A DNA stretch of 64,000 bases, taken from contig NZ_LGUE01000005.1 in the NCBI RefSeq assembly GCF_001274775.1, positions 2,346 to 66,345 of the forward strand. The letters run 5' to 3'. Of this stretch, positions 1-8,448 are shown in pieces. The notes under the pieces were generated by a model, which was not told where the DNA came from, did not search any database, and worked only from the letters and a program-made list of their open reading frames with translations. This DNA comes from Rossellomorea marisflavi (GTDB taxonomy: Bacteria > Bacillota > Bacilli > Bacillales > Bacillaceae_B). Positions within the stretch are counted from its first letter, which is position 1; every line of letters starts with the position of its first letter. The position numbers and the translations under genes are program-made.

Positions 1-76
<76 letters not shown>

Positions 77-79
77 ATG

Positions 80-200
80 AAAAAGCGGAGGCGGCTCGTT
101 CAGAGACGACAAGCATTTCTGAGCCAGCGGTTGACGGTGTTCCTTACCGTCGGCTGATGGATCCGAAATGACCTCGAGTCTCTAGCCGCCGGAGCTGGAT
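80..200 (+). repeat. Intergenic repeat-like element in the 23S-5S spacer
   Basis: The spacer between 23S and 5S is about 230 bases. Its first half begins AAAAGCGGAGGCGGCTCG and ends CCGCCGGAGCTGGA, so GC-rich ends flank an internal hairpin (GACGGTG/ACCGTC near 133-153). The 16-mer AAGCGGAGGCGGCTCG at 83-98 recurs exactly at 49029-49044 inside another intergenic repeat. From memory, elements with these ends are scattered between genes in many Bacillaceae; that is recollection, not a search. A second GC-rich hairpin (GCGCAGGCGC/GCGCCTGC) follows at about 206-228. Confidence 0.5.
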
Positions 201-308
201 TAACAGCGCAGGCGCTTTGCGCCTGCCAGACTGGCCGATACGCCGGTAATGATTGACTATCAACCTTTATCTAGTTTTGAAAGAACAATTCTTTCAATGG
301 AATACCTG

Positions 309-425
<117 letters not shown>

Positions 426-435
426 AATAGAGAGA

Positions 436-467
436 AAAGCAGCTCATTTGATGGGCTGCTTTTTTTT
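436..467 (+). terminator. Intrinsic terminator of the rRNA operon
   Basis: Stem AGCAGC (438-443) / GCTGCT (455-460) with an A-rich upstream arm and a run of eight T. It ends the rRNA operon before a convergent gene. Confidence 0.85.
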
Positions 468-489
468 ATGGGTTGAAAGTTTTTGAGTT

Positions 490-1134
490 TTATTGATATA
501 CTGCCTTATTATACGTGCTATTGGTTCTATAGACATTTTGAGTATAAGTTTCATCAGCACCACATGGGTTTTGTACTTTAACTTTTTGTTTCACTCGATT
601 GACGTTTCCGTAAATTCCCGGTCTTGACCAAACATCAGGGTTTGCTGTAATAAAAGTACCGAAACCTGGTCCGGCAACAGACACAGAAACATCTACTCCA
701 TAACCACTCAGTCCGACTGAAAAGCTTTGAGATGCGCTGCCAAACCAATATCCATCAACTTTATCCCAACTCTTAAAGCTAGGATGATACGAGATGAATG
801 AATCAGTTTTAACTCTGGTTGAAGAAATCGTTTCAAAATAATATCTTGGCGAACACGCACTTGCAGGTGCAACCTCAGACTCGGATAAAATGTTTCCTTT
901 ACTGTCAGTAACGTATTTATTTGGAGGTTGAGTGTATTCTGTGACGAGATACCCCTCTTTATTTTTGTACTGGTTGCTCACTTCAGGTGTGAATTTTGTA
1001 GTTGGAATAGAAGATTGAACAGTATTTGAAGAACTGTCTTTGGCAAGTGTTGTTCCTGTAAACACAACCCAAAATAACATAGAAGCAAAGGCGGCGAAAA
1101 AAAATAGTCGTTTAGTTACTCTTTTTCTTTTCAA
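490..1134 (-). CDS. Hypothetical secreted protein
   Basis: 214 residues. A basic N-terminus (MKRKRVTKR) and a hydrophobic stretch to about residue 30 ending in TTLAK look like a Sec signal peptide, so export is likely. The mature part is rich in Ser, Tyr and Thr, with a Gly/Val/Ser-rich central section (SVGLSGYGVDVSVSVAGPG) suggestive of beta structure and two Cys (ACSPR, NPCGA) that could form a disulfide. I do not recognise a family. It converges on the rRNA terminator, and its base composition is clearly more AT-rich than the rest of the window, as is that of the next gene, which hints at later acquisition. Confidence 0.7.
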   Translation of the reverse strand: MKRKRVTKRLFFFAAFASMLFWVVFTGTTLAKDSSSNTVQSSIPTTKFTPEVSNQYKNKEGYLVTEYTQPPNKYVTDSKGNILSESEVAPASACSPRYYFETISSTRVKTDSFISYHPSFKSWDKVDGYWFGSASQSFSVGLSGYGVDVSVSVAGPGFGTFITANPDVWSRPGIYGNVNRVKQKVKVQNPCGADETYTQNVYRTNSTYNKAVYQ

Positions 1135-1227
1135 AAATATCCCTCTTTTCTCATTTATTTGAATTTGGTGATTATGTTAACATTGGATGTAATTCCAGTC
1201 AATGAAATTTCAAAGGAGTGAAATAGA

Positions 1228-1620
1228 ATGAAAAGGAAAATAATTACTTTTTTATTGTTTCTAGGTTCTATTGTTAGTTTAGTAGGATGTACTAGTGATA
1301 AAGAAGAATTAAGTATAGGTTCGTATGAGAATGGAGATACGATTAAGTTTTCACAATTTATAACTGAGGAAAAGCCTGTTGAACAATTTAAAACAATTAT
1401 ATCTAATGCTACTACTCCTACAGAGAGCATGGAACGTGATCCAGACTATGTAATGGCTCTTAATAACCGGGAAAAGTCCACTATGGAAATGTTTGTTAGT
1501 GTATGGGAGAGTGATTCTGACGAGATTGTTATAAAAAGAGGATTTAATAGTGAGGATTACTTTAGAATTGAGGATCGTAATGATATTCAAAAAATAAAAA
1601 AGTTGATCCAGGATGAATAA
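1228..1620 (+). CDS. Hypothetical lipoprotein
   Basis: 130 residues. A lysine-rich N-terminus, a hydrophobic core and the lipobox LVGC (Cys at residue 21) mark a lipoprotein signal peptide, so the product should be anchored to the outer face of the membrane. The remaining ~110 residues are acidic and hydrophilic with no motif I recognise. The start is supported by AAAGGAG seven to eight bases upstream. AT-rich like the divergent neighbour; the intergenic region between them must hold both promoters. Confidence 0.75.
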   Translation: MKRKIITFLLFLGSIVSLVGCTSDKEELSIGSYENGDTIKFSQFITEEKPVEQFKTIISNATTPTESMERDPDYVMALNNREKSTMEMFVSVWESDSDEIVIKRGFNSEDYFRIEDRNDIQKIKKLIQDE

Positions 1621-1642
1621 CTTCTTTATTCTTTATAAATTG

Positions 1643-1673
1643 ACCAGTCCTTCAATTATTGGACTGGTTTTTA
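1643..1673 (+). terminator. Intrinsic terminator after the lipoprotein gene
   Basis: ACCAGTCC (1643-1650) pairs with GGACTGGT (1661-1668), followed by T-rich sequence. Between here and the next gene I see only two short inverted repeats (AACGT-CACAA-ACGTT at 1715-1729; AACTTC-ACA-GAAGTT at 1767-1781). Confidence 0.8.
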
Positions 1674-1847
1674 TTAATCTATACAGTTGGTCAAAAAATT
1701 GTTTGTAGAGATGAAACGTCACAAACGTTACAACTATTGAATATCAATCATCTACTTCCCTACCCGAACTTCACAGAAGTTGACTTCTTCCTTCCAATTC
1801 TCTAGGATTAGACAAAAGAACGTTTTCGCTGTGAAAGGGTGGGTCTC

Positions 1848-2687
1848 TTGAGAGGAACTTCTGGCAGTACGATTGAAATGTTTTTAGGGTGGCTTGAGAA
1901 AGAGGGAAAGTCAGGCAAGACGATTTTGACGTATCAGCAGGAGCTTAAGAAGTTTGATCAGTGGCTGGGGGAGCGCGGGTTGGTCCTTATGGAAATCAGT
2001 CATGATGATGTTCAGGAATATATGATTCATTTGGAAGAGCAGGGAAAGAGTCCGATTACGACGGATAAGGTGCTGGGTGTGATCCGGACGCTCACCCGTT
2101 TTTTGAAGCGGCCGGATGTGGGTCTTGATATCAGGATCAAGCATGCGCCGAAAAAGGATGAGATTGATGTGCTGACAAAGGAAGAGTGTGAGGGTCTCCT
2201 TGCCGAGGTGCGGGAAAGCCGGAATGCCCGCAATGAAGCAATCGTCCTCACTCTTCTTCATACCGGTATACGTGTATCTGAACTGTGCGGTCTCGATTTG
2301 ACTGATCTGGATCTTGAACGGGGAGTAGTGAGGGTGTCGGACACCCATGGGGATGAGAGGGTGATCCCACTGACCGATGCGTTGAAGTCCTCTCTGACGG
2401 CTTACCTGGATGAAGTACAGCCTGTCGGTCCCCTGTTTGTGTCGCGGTCACGTGAACGGTTGACGGAGAGATCGGTTCAATATATGTTGAAGAAATTTCA
2501 TGTGAATGCCCAGAAATTGCGCCATACCTTTTGTCAGCAGCTTGTGGACCGGGGAGTGAGCCTGGAGGTGGTCTCTAGACTTGCGGGTCACCGGGATATC
2601 AATGTGACGCGGCGCTACGTGAAGACAGCGGTGGAAGGTTCCGAGCTTGAGCGTGCCATCAGGGAGACATTTTCCCATGAGGGATGA
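1848..2687 (+). CDS. Tyrosine recombinase (XerC/XerD/phage integrase family), atypical active site
   Basis: About 279 residues: an N-terminal SAM-like core-binding domain (roughly 5-90) and a C-terminal catalytic domain (roughly 105-275). Members cut and rejoin DNA through a 3'-phosphotyrosine. Visible catalytic positions are R142 (TGIRVSEL), R225 (KLRHTF), H248 (LAGHRD) and nucleophile Y257 (TRRYV). Two others are changed. The beta-hairpin Lys of GKGNKER-type motifs is T166 (SDTHGDER), and the first His of HxLR is Q222 (AQKLR). TTG at 1848 is preferred because AAAGGG sits about 8 bases upstream; GTG at 1839 is possible but touches that site. It may be a chromosomal or island recombinase, impaired or using altered chemistry. 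Confidence 0.85.
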   Translation: MRGTSGSTIEMFLGWLEKEGKSGKTILTYQQELKKFDQWLGERGLVLMEISHDDVQEYMIHLEEQGKSPITTDKVLGVIRTLTRFLKRPDVGLDIRIKHAPKKDEIDVLTKEECEGLLAEVRESRNARNEAIVLTLLHTGIRVSELCGLDLTDLDLERGVVRVSDTHGDERVIPLTDALKSSLTAYLDEVQPVGPLFVSRSRERLTERSVQYMLKKFHVNAQKLRHTFCQQLVDRGVSLEVVSRLAGHRDINVTRRYVKTAVEGSELERAIRETFSHEG

Positions 2688-2757
2688 AGAGCATCATTCT
2701 CCTCCGCGGTATGATATAGTAATAGGGAAAATCGATACGTGATGAGAGGTGTCGCTT

Positions 2758-2958
2758 ATGGATAAAGATGAACTGGCAAGGAAACGATGGATGGCGGTTC
2801 CGGCCCATATCCGTGAAAAGCTTGAAGGAAATGTATTTTGTCGGACCTGCGGAGTCACGCGGATTATTGACTACATCGTGGACTCGGCGGACTTCAAAGT
2901 CTTGTTGATAGGCACCTGCGCTCAATGTGGAGGGCCTGTTAGCCGCGTTATCGATTAA
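2758..2958 (+). CDS. Small zinc-ribbon protein, function unknown
   Basis: 66 residues from ATG 2758, chosen because AGAGG lies 8 bases upstream; a GTG three codons earlier overlaps that site. Two CxxC knuckles (FCRTCG and CAQCGG, about 22 residues apart) predict one bound zinc ion. The N-terminus is basic (DELARKRW). It could bind nucleic acid or a protein partner, but nothing in the sequence decides this. It stands alone, followed by its own terminator. Confidence 0.7.
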   Translation: MDKDELARKRWMAVPAHIREKLEGNVFCRTCGVTRIIDYIVDSADFKVLLIGTCAQCGGPVSRVID

Positions 2959-2973
2959 GAAGACAGCACATGC

Positions 2974-3005
2974 AAGGCGGATGGGAAACCATCCGCCTTT
3001 TTATT
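2974..3005 (+). terminator. Intrinsic terminator
   Basis: AAGGCGGATGG (2974-2984) pairs with CCATCCGCCTT across a GAAA-type loop and is followed by T-rich sequence. It separates the zinc-ribbon gene from the PTS operon. Confidence 0.85.
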
Positions 3006-3049
3006 TGCCACAGAGAATCATTTCCGTTGGGTTGAGGAAAATCAATGCG

Positions 3050-3078
3050 TGTTTATGAAAGCGCTTTTAAAATATAAT
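3050..3078 (+). promoter_or_regulatory. Promoter of the beta-glucoside operon with embedded cre site
   Basis: TATAAT at 3073-3078 is a good -10, but the expected -35 position (TGTTTA at 3050) is poor, as for activator-dependent promoters. TGAAAGCGCTTTTA at 3056-3069 matches the CcpA cre consensus TGWAANCGNTNWCA with one mismatch and fills the -35/-10 spacer. This layout predicts glucose repression plus activation by the PRD regulator encoded at the end of the operon. Confidence 0.7.
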
Positions 3079-3109
3079 CAAAGTACCATTAAAAGAGGGG
3101 ATGATGACA

Positions 3110-3418
3110 GTGGTAAGGATTTTATTGGCGTGCTCTGCAGGGATGTCGACCAGCCTGCTTGTATCGAAGATGAAGGAAGCGGCTGAATCCAAGGGGATGG
3201 ATGCTGAGATATGGGCTGTGGCTCAGGATAAGGCTTTTGTCGATATGGAAAGGGCGGATGTCCTGCTGATCGGCCCGCAGATGAGATTCATGAAGCGGAA
3301 ATATGAAGAGAAGGCGAAGGATTCCGGCATTCCAGTGGATACAATCGATCCGGTTTCCTACGGGCGTGTCGACGGAAAAGCGGTATTGGAAAAAGCGTTG
3401 GATCTTATAAAAAAATGA
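3110..3418 (+). CDS. licB: PTS system, beta-glucoside/cellobiose-type EIIB component
   Basis: Cytoplasmic EIIB of the lactose/cellobiose PTS family. It passes phosphate from EIIA to the sugar during uptake. The N-terminal loop ACSAGMSTSLLVSKM holds the phosphorylated Cys (C8 counted from GTG 3110). That start gives 102 residues, normal for the family, and leaves 9 bases after AGAGGGG; ATG 3101 and ATG 3104 sit too close to the ribosome-binding site. First gene of a five-gene operon IIB-IIC-IIA-GH1-regulator, equivalent in content to licBCAH plus licR of Bacillus subtilis. Confidence 0.9.
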   Translation: MVRILLACSAGMSTSLLVSKMKEAAESKGMDAEIWAVAQDKAFVDMERADVLLIGPQMRFMKRKYEEKAKDSGIPVDTIDPVSYGRVDGKAVLEKALDLIKK

Positions 3419-3434
3419 TCAGGGGGGACCTGGG

Positions 3435-4739
3435 ATGAACAAATTCATGCAGGTGTTGGAAAATGTGTTGCTTCCGGTTGCAGATAAACTGAATAATAAC
3501 CGGTACTTGACGGCGCTCAGGGACGGATTCATGGTGGCCTTGCCGTTGATCATCTTCGGATCGATCTTCGTGGTACTCGCCAATCTTCCATTTTTGGATA
3601 AACTCATCGGTAAAGATGCCTATTCGACCTATCAGTCGGCACTAGGCCCTGCTTCTGCCGCGACGCTTACGATCATGGGATTGTTCGTGATCATCGGCAT
3701 CGGGAGCAAGCTCACCGAACACTACGGGGGCGAAAGTCTTTATGGCGGAGTGGCCGCCCTGGCTGCCTTCCTGATCCTCACACCTCAGACGTTTGAAGGG
3801 GTGAACGGAGTCATTCCTACTTCGAGCCTTGGCGCGCAGGGGATGTTCGTAGGGATCCTGACGGCTTTCATAGCAGCGGAGCTCTATAGGTTCTTCACTC
3901 AGAGGGGGTGGACGCTGAAGATGCCGAACGGTGTCCCGGATGCCGTGGCCCGTTCGTTCAGCGCTTTGATTCCGATTACCCTGACTCTGAGTACATTCTT
4001 GATTGTAAGGGTCATATTTGAATATCTCCCGTACGGCAGTGTGCAGAACTTTGTGTATGATGTGGTGCAGGCACCCCTTACCTCCCTTGGTTCCGGATTG
4101 CCGGCAACAATCGTGGCTGTCCTACTGATCCAGGTGTTCTGGTTCTTCGGGCTTCATGGACAGATCATCGTGAATTCTGTTTTTGACCCGATCTGGTATG
4201 CTTTGGCCAATGAAAATCTGCAGGCCTTCCAGGCTGGAGAAGAGCTTCCCCATATCGTCAGCAAACAGTTTATCGACTCCTTCATCGTGGGGATGGGAGG
4301 GTCGGGTATGACCCTTGCCGTCATTCTCGGTATCTTCATCATCGGTAAGAGCCGTCAGATGAAAGAACTGGGTAAGATCGGGGCACCGGCCGGGCTCTTC
4401 AATGTGAATGAGCCGATCATCTTCGGTCTCCCCATCATCATGAATCCCCTTGCCTTCATCCCATGGCTGCTCGCACCGGTGATCGTGGCTGTATTCACGT
4501 ACTTTGTCATGGCAACGGGAATCGTTCCACCGCCGACGGGGGTCATCGTCCCATGGACGACTCCGACGATCCTGAACGGGGCACTGGCGACGAATTCATG
4601 GCAGGGAGGCGTCCTGCAGGCAGTGAACATCTTCATCGTCTTTACCATCTGGTGGCCGTTCCTCAGGATCATGGATAAACAATACTATGAGCTTGAGCGC
4701 AGTGGAGAAGGATCATCGGATGTCAATAAGAGTGCATAA
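3435..4739 (+). CDS. licC: PTS system, beta-glucoside/cellobiose-type EIIC permease
   Basis: 434 residues, the usual length for EIIC of the lactose/cellobiose PTS family. It is a polytopic membrane protein with about ten hydrophobic segments. The conserved stretch FNVNEPIIFGLPIIMNP is the family substrate-site signature. It moves the beta-glucoside across the membrane while EIIB phosphorylates it. It starts 16 bases after the EIIB stop with a GGGGGG-type ribosome-binding site. Substrate is inferred from the operon: cellobiose, lichenan or other beta-glucoside oligomers. Confidence 0.92.
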   Translation: MNKFMQVLENVLLPVADKLNNNRYLTALRDGFMVALPLIIFGSIFVVLANLPFLDKLIGKDAYSTYQSALGPASAATLTIMGLFVIIGIGSKLTEHYGGESLYGGVAALAAFLILTPQTFEGVNGVIPTSSLGAQGMFVGILTAFIAAELYRFFTQRGWTLKMPNGVPDAVARSFSALIPITLTLSTFLIVRVIFEYLPYGSVQNFVYDVVQAPLTSLGSGLPATIVAVLLIQVFWFFGLHGQIIVNSVFDPIWYALANENLQAFQAGEELPHIVSKQFIDSFIVGMGGSGMTLAVILGIFIIGKSRQMKELGKIGAPAGLFNVNEPIIFGLPIIMNPLAFIPWLLAPVIVAVFTYFVMATGIVPPPTGVIVPWTTPTILNGALATNSWQGGVLQAVNIFIVFTIWWPFLRIMDKQYYELERSGEGSSDVNKSA

Positions 4740-4772
4740 TGGAATGCGATTTTAAAAAAGGTGGCGAATGTA

Positions 4773-5102
4773 ATGGAACAGCAGCAAGCAGATCTTACGG
4801 AAATATCCTTTCAAATCATCCTCTATGCAGGAAACGGAAAGTCATTTGCCATGGAAGCCATACAGGAAGCGAAGCGGAAAGATTTCAAGCGTGCAGATGA
4901 ACTGATTGTCCAGGCTGGGGAGGAACTGGCGAAAGCCCATGAGTACCAGACCAAGCTCATCCAGCAGGAAGCCATGGGGCAGAGCAATCCGCTCAATGTG
5001 CTGCTCATCCATTCGCAGGATCATCTCATGACCTCCATGACCGTCAGGGATCTGGCTGTAGAAATCATCGAAATCTACCGATACAAGGAGTGGGATAAAT
5101 GA
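4773..5102 (+). CDS. licA: PTS system, beta-glucoside/cellobiose-type EIIA component
   Basis: About 109 residues, all helical, as expected for the trimeric EIIA of this family. The phosphorylated His is H80 in LLIHSQDHLMTSM, followed by the family pattern QDHLM. It takes phosphate from HPr and gives it to EIIB. Start ATG 4773 is chosen because AAAAAGGTGG lies 8 bases upstream; the GTG at 4761 falls inside that site. The stop overlaps the next start (ATGA), so translation is probably coupled to the glucosidase. Confidence 0.9.
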   Translation: MEQQQADLTEISFQIILYAGNGKSFAMEAIQEAKRKDFKRADELIVQAGEELAKAHEYQTKLIQQEAMGQSNPLNVLLIHSQDHLMTSMTVRDLAVEIIEIYRYKEWDK

Positions 5103-6475
5103 AGAGGGAATTTCCAGAGGGCTTCTGGTGGGGAAGCGCGACGTCCTCCACCCAGCTCGAAGGGGCCGCATCTGAAGGCGGCAAAGGAAAGAATATATGG
5201 GATCATTGGTATGAAGTCGAGCCCGGTCGTTTCTTTGACGGAGTGGGTCCTGAACAAACGTCGGGCTTCTATCATCGCTATCGTGAAGACATTGCATTGA
5301 TGAAGGAAATCGGCCACAATACGTACCGCTTCTCGATCTCGTGGTCACGCCTCATCCCGGGGGGAGAAGGCCCGGTGAACGAAGAGGCGGCCACCTTTTA
5401 TGGGAATGTCATCGATGAGCTCCTTAAGCAGGGCATCGAGCCCTTCGTCACGCTGTATCATTTCGATATGCCGAAGGAAATGCAGGACCAAGGCGGATTC
5501 GAGAACCGTCGTGTGGCCGAGGCGTTTGCACGCTACGCAAAAGTCTGTTTTGAGCGGTACGGTGACCGGGTGAAGAAGTGGTTCACATTCAATGAACCCA
5601 TTGTGCCAGTCGAGGGCGGCTACCTGTATGATTTCCACTATCCGAACATCGTGGATGGGAAGAAGGCTTCTCAGGTGGCGTATCACACGATGATTGCAAG
5701 TGCACTGGCCATCTCGGAATATAGGAAAGTGGGAGACGGCAAGATCGGGATCATCCTCAACCTGACGCCTTCCTATCCGCGGAGTGAGCATCCAGCTGAC
5801 GTCAAGGCATCCAACATAGCGGATCTTTTCTTCAATCGAAGCTTCCTTGATCCATCGGTTCTTGGGGAATATCCACAGGAACTGATCGACCTGCTTGTTG
5901 CCCATGATCATCTTCCGGCTGTGCGTGAAGGGGACCGGGACCTCTTGAAGCAGAACACAATCGACCTCCTTGGAGTGAATTACTATCAGCCTAGGAGGGT
6001 GAAGGCGAAAGAGCATCTGCCGAACCCAGAGGCCCCTTTCATGCCTGAATGGTTCTTCGACCACTATGAGATGCCGGGCAGGAAGATGAATCCGTATCGC
6101 GGATGGGAAATCTACGAAAAAGGCATTTACGATATCATGATGAATCTGAAAGAAAACTACGGGAATATCGAGTCGTTCGTTTCCGAGAACGGGATGGGCG
6201 TCCAGGATGAAGGGCGATTCGAGCAAGATGGCATGATCCATGATGATTACCGGATCGACTTCATCAAGGGCCATCTCGAGTGGCTGCATACAGCCATTGA
6301 GGAAGGGTGCCAGGCGAAGGGATATCATCTGTGGACGTTCATGGACAACTGGTCTTGGATGAATGCGTATAAAAATCGTTATGGATTCTATCAGGTGGAT
6401 CTCGATACAATGGAGAGGAAGCCGAAGAAGAGTGCCCACTGGTTCAAGGAAGTATCGACACAAAATGGATTCTAA
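5099..6475 (+). CDS. 6-phospho-beta-glucosidase (GH1)
   Basis: 458 residues, a complete GH1 TIM barrel. The acid/base Glu is E166 in TFNEP, the nucleophile Glu is E363 in SENGMG, and the N-terminal FWWGSATSSTQLEG signature is present. In a PTS operon the substrate should be a 6-phosphorylated beta-glucoside, hydrolysed in the cytoplasm to glucose 6-phosphate plus aglycone or glucose. Bacillus subtilis uses a GH4 enzyme (LicH) in this position, so this operon has a non-homologous replacement. It overlaps the EIIA gene by 4 bases. Confidence 0.92.
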   Translation: MKREFPEGFWWGSATSSTQLEGAASEGGKGKNIWDHWYEVEPGRFFDGVGPEQTSGFYHRYREDIALMKEIGHNTYRFSISWSRLIPGGEGPVNEEAATFYGNVIDELLKQGIEPFVTLYHFDMPKEMQDQGGFENRRVAEAFARYAKVCFERYGDRVKKWFTFNEPIVPVEGGYLYDFHYPNIVDGKKASQVAYHTMIASALAISEYRKVGDGKIGIILNLTPSYPRSEHPADVKASNIADLFFNRSFLDPSVLGEYPQELIDLLVAHDHLPAVREGDRDLLKQNTIDLLGVNYYQPRRVKAKEHLPNPEAPFMPEWFFDHYEMPGRKMNPYRGWEIYEKGIYDIMMNLKENYGNIESFVSENGMGVQDEGRFEQDGMIHDDYRIDFIKGHLEWLHTAIEEGCQAKGYHLWTFMDNWSWMNAYKNRYGFYQVDLDTMERKPKKSAHWFKEVSTQNGF

Positions 6476-6507
6476 GCAGTGGCAAAGGCGGAAGGGAGGG
6501 ACGGGGC

Positions 6508-8430
6508 ATGAATTCGCGATTCAAACGGATTTTAAAAGAATTGATGGCGGTTGATGGCCTGGTGACGGGGAGTCATCTGGCCGGGGTGTCCCGGGTCTCC
6601 TCCCGGACGGTACGGGAAGATGTGAAGCAATTGAATGAGTGCCTCGAGGGGCATGGTGCCGTCATCAGGGCGGTCCGTGGCAGGGGCTATTCACTTGAAG
6701 TCGGAGATGAAGCAGCCTTCAGGTCCTTCCTTCAGGAGCTTCTTGAGGTCGGTACGGATATGCCGGTTGCCCCTGAGCAGCGGGTAGGCTATCTTATCAG
6801 GCGCTTCCTTCAGACCGAGGGCTACTTGAAGATCCAGGTCCTCGCCGATGAGATCCACGTGAGTTTCTCCACCCTGCAGAATGATCTGAAGGATGTAAAG
6901 GATATCCTCAGCCGCTACGATCTTCAGCTTGTCAAAAAGCCGAATTACGGCCTGAAGGTGGAAGGCGAGGAAGTGAACGTCCGGTTCTGTCTCGCCGAAT
7001 ATGTCATCGATCGTACCACGCCGGTCCGCAGGCAGATCCAGACCCTTCCCGATCTGCACGATGAGGAGCGTCTGGCTTTGATCTGGACGGTGGTGGAAAA
7101 GTATGTGGATCGCCACGGTCTCCAGATGTCCGATATTGCCATGAACAACCTGGTTATCCACATTGCGATTGCCTGTAAGAGGATGACGTCGGGGAATCTC
7201 ATCTCCGCCATCACCCTCCAGATGGAGGAAATCCTCAAAGAAAAAGAGTACACCATCGCAGAGAAGATGGTGGAAGAGCTTAATGAAGAGCTTGATGTAC
7301 GTTTTCCACAGGTGGAAATCGCCTACATCGCCCTTCATTTATTGGGTACGCGCCTTGTGACGGAGCAGCGGCTTGAGGTCGAGTATCTGCAAGATGCAAA
7401 AGGTGAAGGGTATGCCACGCTCGTTGATGAGATCCTTCTCGCCGTCGAGCGTGAGTGGAAGATCCGCCTGACGGAAGATGAAGAACTGCGGGCGGCCCTC
7501 CTCATCCATCTGAAGCCCGCCATCAACCGATTCCGCTACGGCATGAATATCCGCAATCCCCTTTTGGACGATATCAAGAAAAACTATCCCGTTGCATTCG
7601 AGGCAGGGGTCGTGGCCGGAAGGATCATCGATGAAAACATGGAGGTTCAAATCGACGAAAACGAGATCGGTTACTTGGCCCTTCACCTGGGAGCGGCCAT
7701 GGAACGGCAAAACCTTGCCGGATCGGGGCCAAAGCGCGTCATCATCGTTTGTGCATCCGGTGCAGGGAGCGCCCGTATGATCAAGTATAAGCTCCAATCG
7801 AAATTCCGCCATGAAATGGACGTAGTGGCCACCACCGAATACTATCATCTGAAGAACCACAACTTGGATGAGATCGACTTCATCATCTCCTCCATTCCCC
7901 TGGAAGAAGACCTCCCCGTACCCGTCATCCATGTAAGAACCATCTTATCAGGAGAAGACTATACCAGGATCCAGTCTCATCTGGATCTCCAGCCGCATTC
8001 ACATCTGACCTATCTGAGGAGGGATTGCCTGTGGGTGAACGAACAGTATTCCACCAAGGAGGATGTACTCTCCGGACTGACAGACAAACTGGTGAAAAAA
8101 GGGCTCGTCGATCCGACCTTTTATGACAGCGTGATGCGACGGGAAGAGATTGCCTCCACCTCTTTTGGGCCCCTATTGGCCGTACCCCATCCCATCTCTC
8201 CACAGTGGAACGAGACCTTCCTTGCCATCTGTTCCCTTGAAAAGCCGGTATTATGGAATGGCGAGCCTGTCCAGCTGGTTTGTGTCTTGAATGTAAAAAA
8301 AGAAAGCACCGAAGATCTGCAGATGGTCTACGCTTTTTTAACAGACTTGGTGGAGAATCAGGAGCTGGTCCAACGATGTCTCAAGTCGCAGTCTGTGAGT
8401 GAGCTGTGGCAGATCCTGACCGGTGTTTGA
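6508..8430 (+). CDS. licR: PRD-containing transcriptional activator with EIIB and EIIA domains (LicR-like)
   Basis: 640 residues, matching LicR length. Approximate order: winged-helix HTH (1-75), second HTH (85-170), PRD1 (185-290), PRD2 (300-405), an EIIB-like domain starting at RVIIVCASGAGSARM with its Cys, and an EIIA-like domain with the conserved His in AVPHP. The PTS reversibly phosphorylates such proteins, so sugar flux sets activator strength. Closest role: activator of the upstream lic-type genes. In Bacillus subtilis licR lies upstream of licBCAH; here it is the last gene, 32 bases after the glucosidase, so it would be autoregulated. No clear terminator follows. Confidence 0.9.
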   Translation: MNSRFKRILKELMAVDGLVTGSHLAGVSRVSSRTVREDVKQLNECLEGHGAVIRAVRGRGYSLEVGDEAAFRSFLQELLEVGTDMPVAPEQRVGYLIRRFLQTEGYLKIQVLADEIHVSFSTLQNDLKDVKDILSRYDLQLVKKPNYGLKVEGEEVNVRFCLAEYVIDRTTPVRRQIQTLPDLHDEERLALIWTVVEKYVDRHGLQMSDIAMNNLVIHIAIACKRMTSGNLISAITLQMEEILKEKEYTIAEKMVEELNEELDVRFPQVEIAYIALHLLGTRLVTEQRLEVEYLQDAKGEGYATLVDEILLAVEREWKIRLTEDEELRAALLIHLKPAINRFRYGMNIRNPLLDDIKKNYPVAFEAGVVAGRIIDENMEVQIDENEIGYLALHLGAAMERQNLAGSGPKRVIIVCASGAGSARMIKYKLQSKFRHEMDVVATTEYYHLKNHNLDEIDFIISSIPLEEDLPVPVIHVRTILSGEDYTRIQSHLDLQPHSHLTYLRRDCLWVNEQYSTKEDVLSGLTDKLVKKGLVDPTFYDSVMRREEIASTSFGPLLAVPHPISPQWNETFLAICSLEKPVLWNGEPVQLVCVLNVKKESTEDLQMVYAFLTDLVENQELVQRCLKSQSVSELWQILTGV

Positions 8431-8448
8431 ATGTGCCATCAATCCCTT

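Noticed and set aside
430-490. tRNA genes following the 5S gene
   Set aside because: No cloverleaf or TTCGA-type T-loop could be seen; the rRNA terminator follows at once.
5345-6463. Long open frame (about 370 codons) antisense to the GH1 gene
   Set aside because: It is a mirror of a strongly conserved enzyme gene in high-GC codon usage, with no ribosome-binding site or recognisable family.
7339-7932. Open frame antisense to licR
   Set aside because: Shadow of the regulator gene; no start signal or family similarity.
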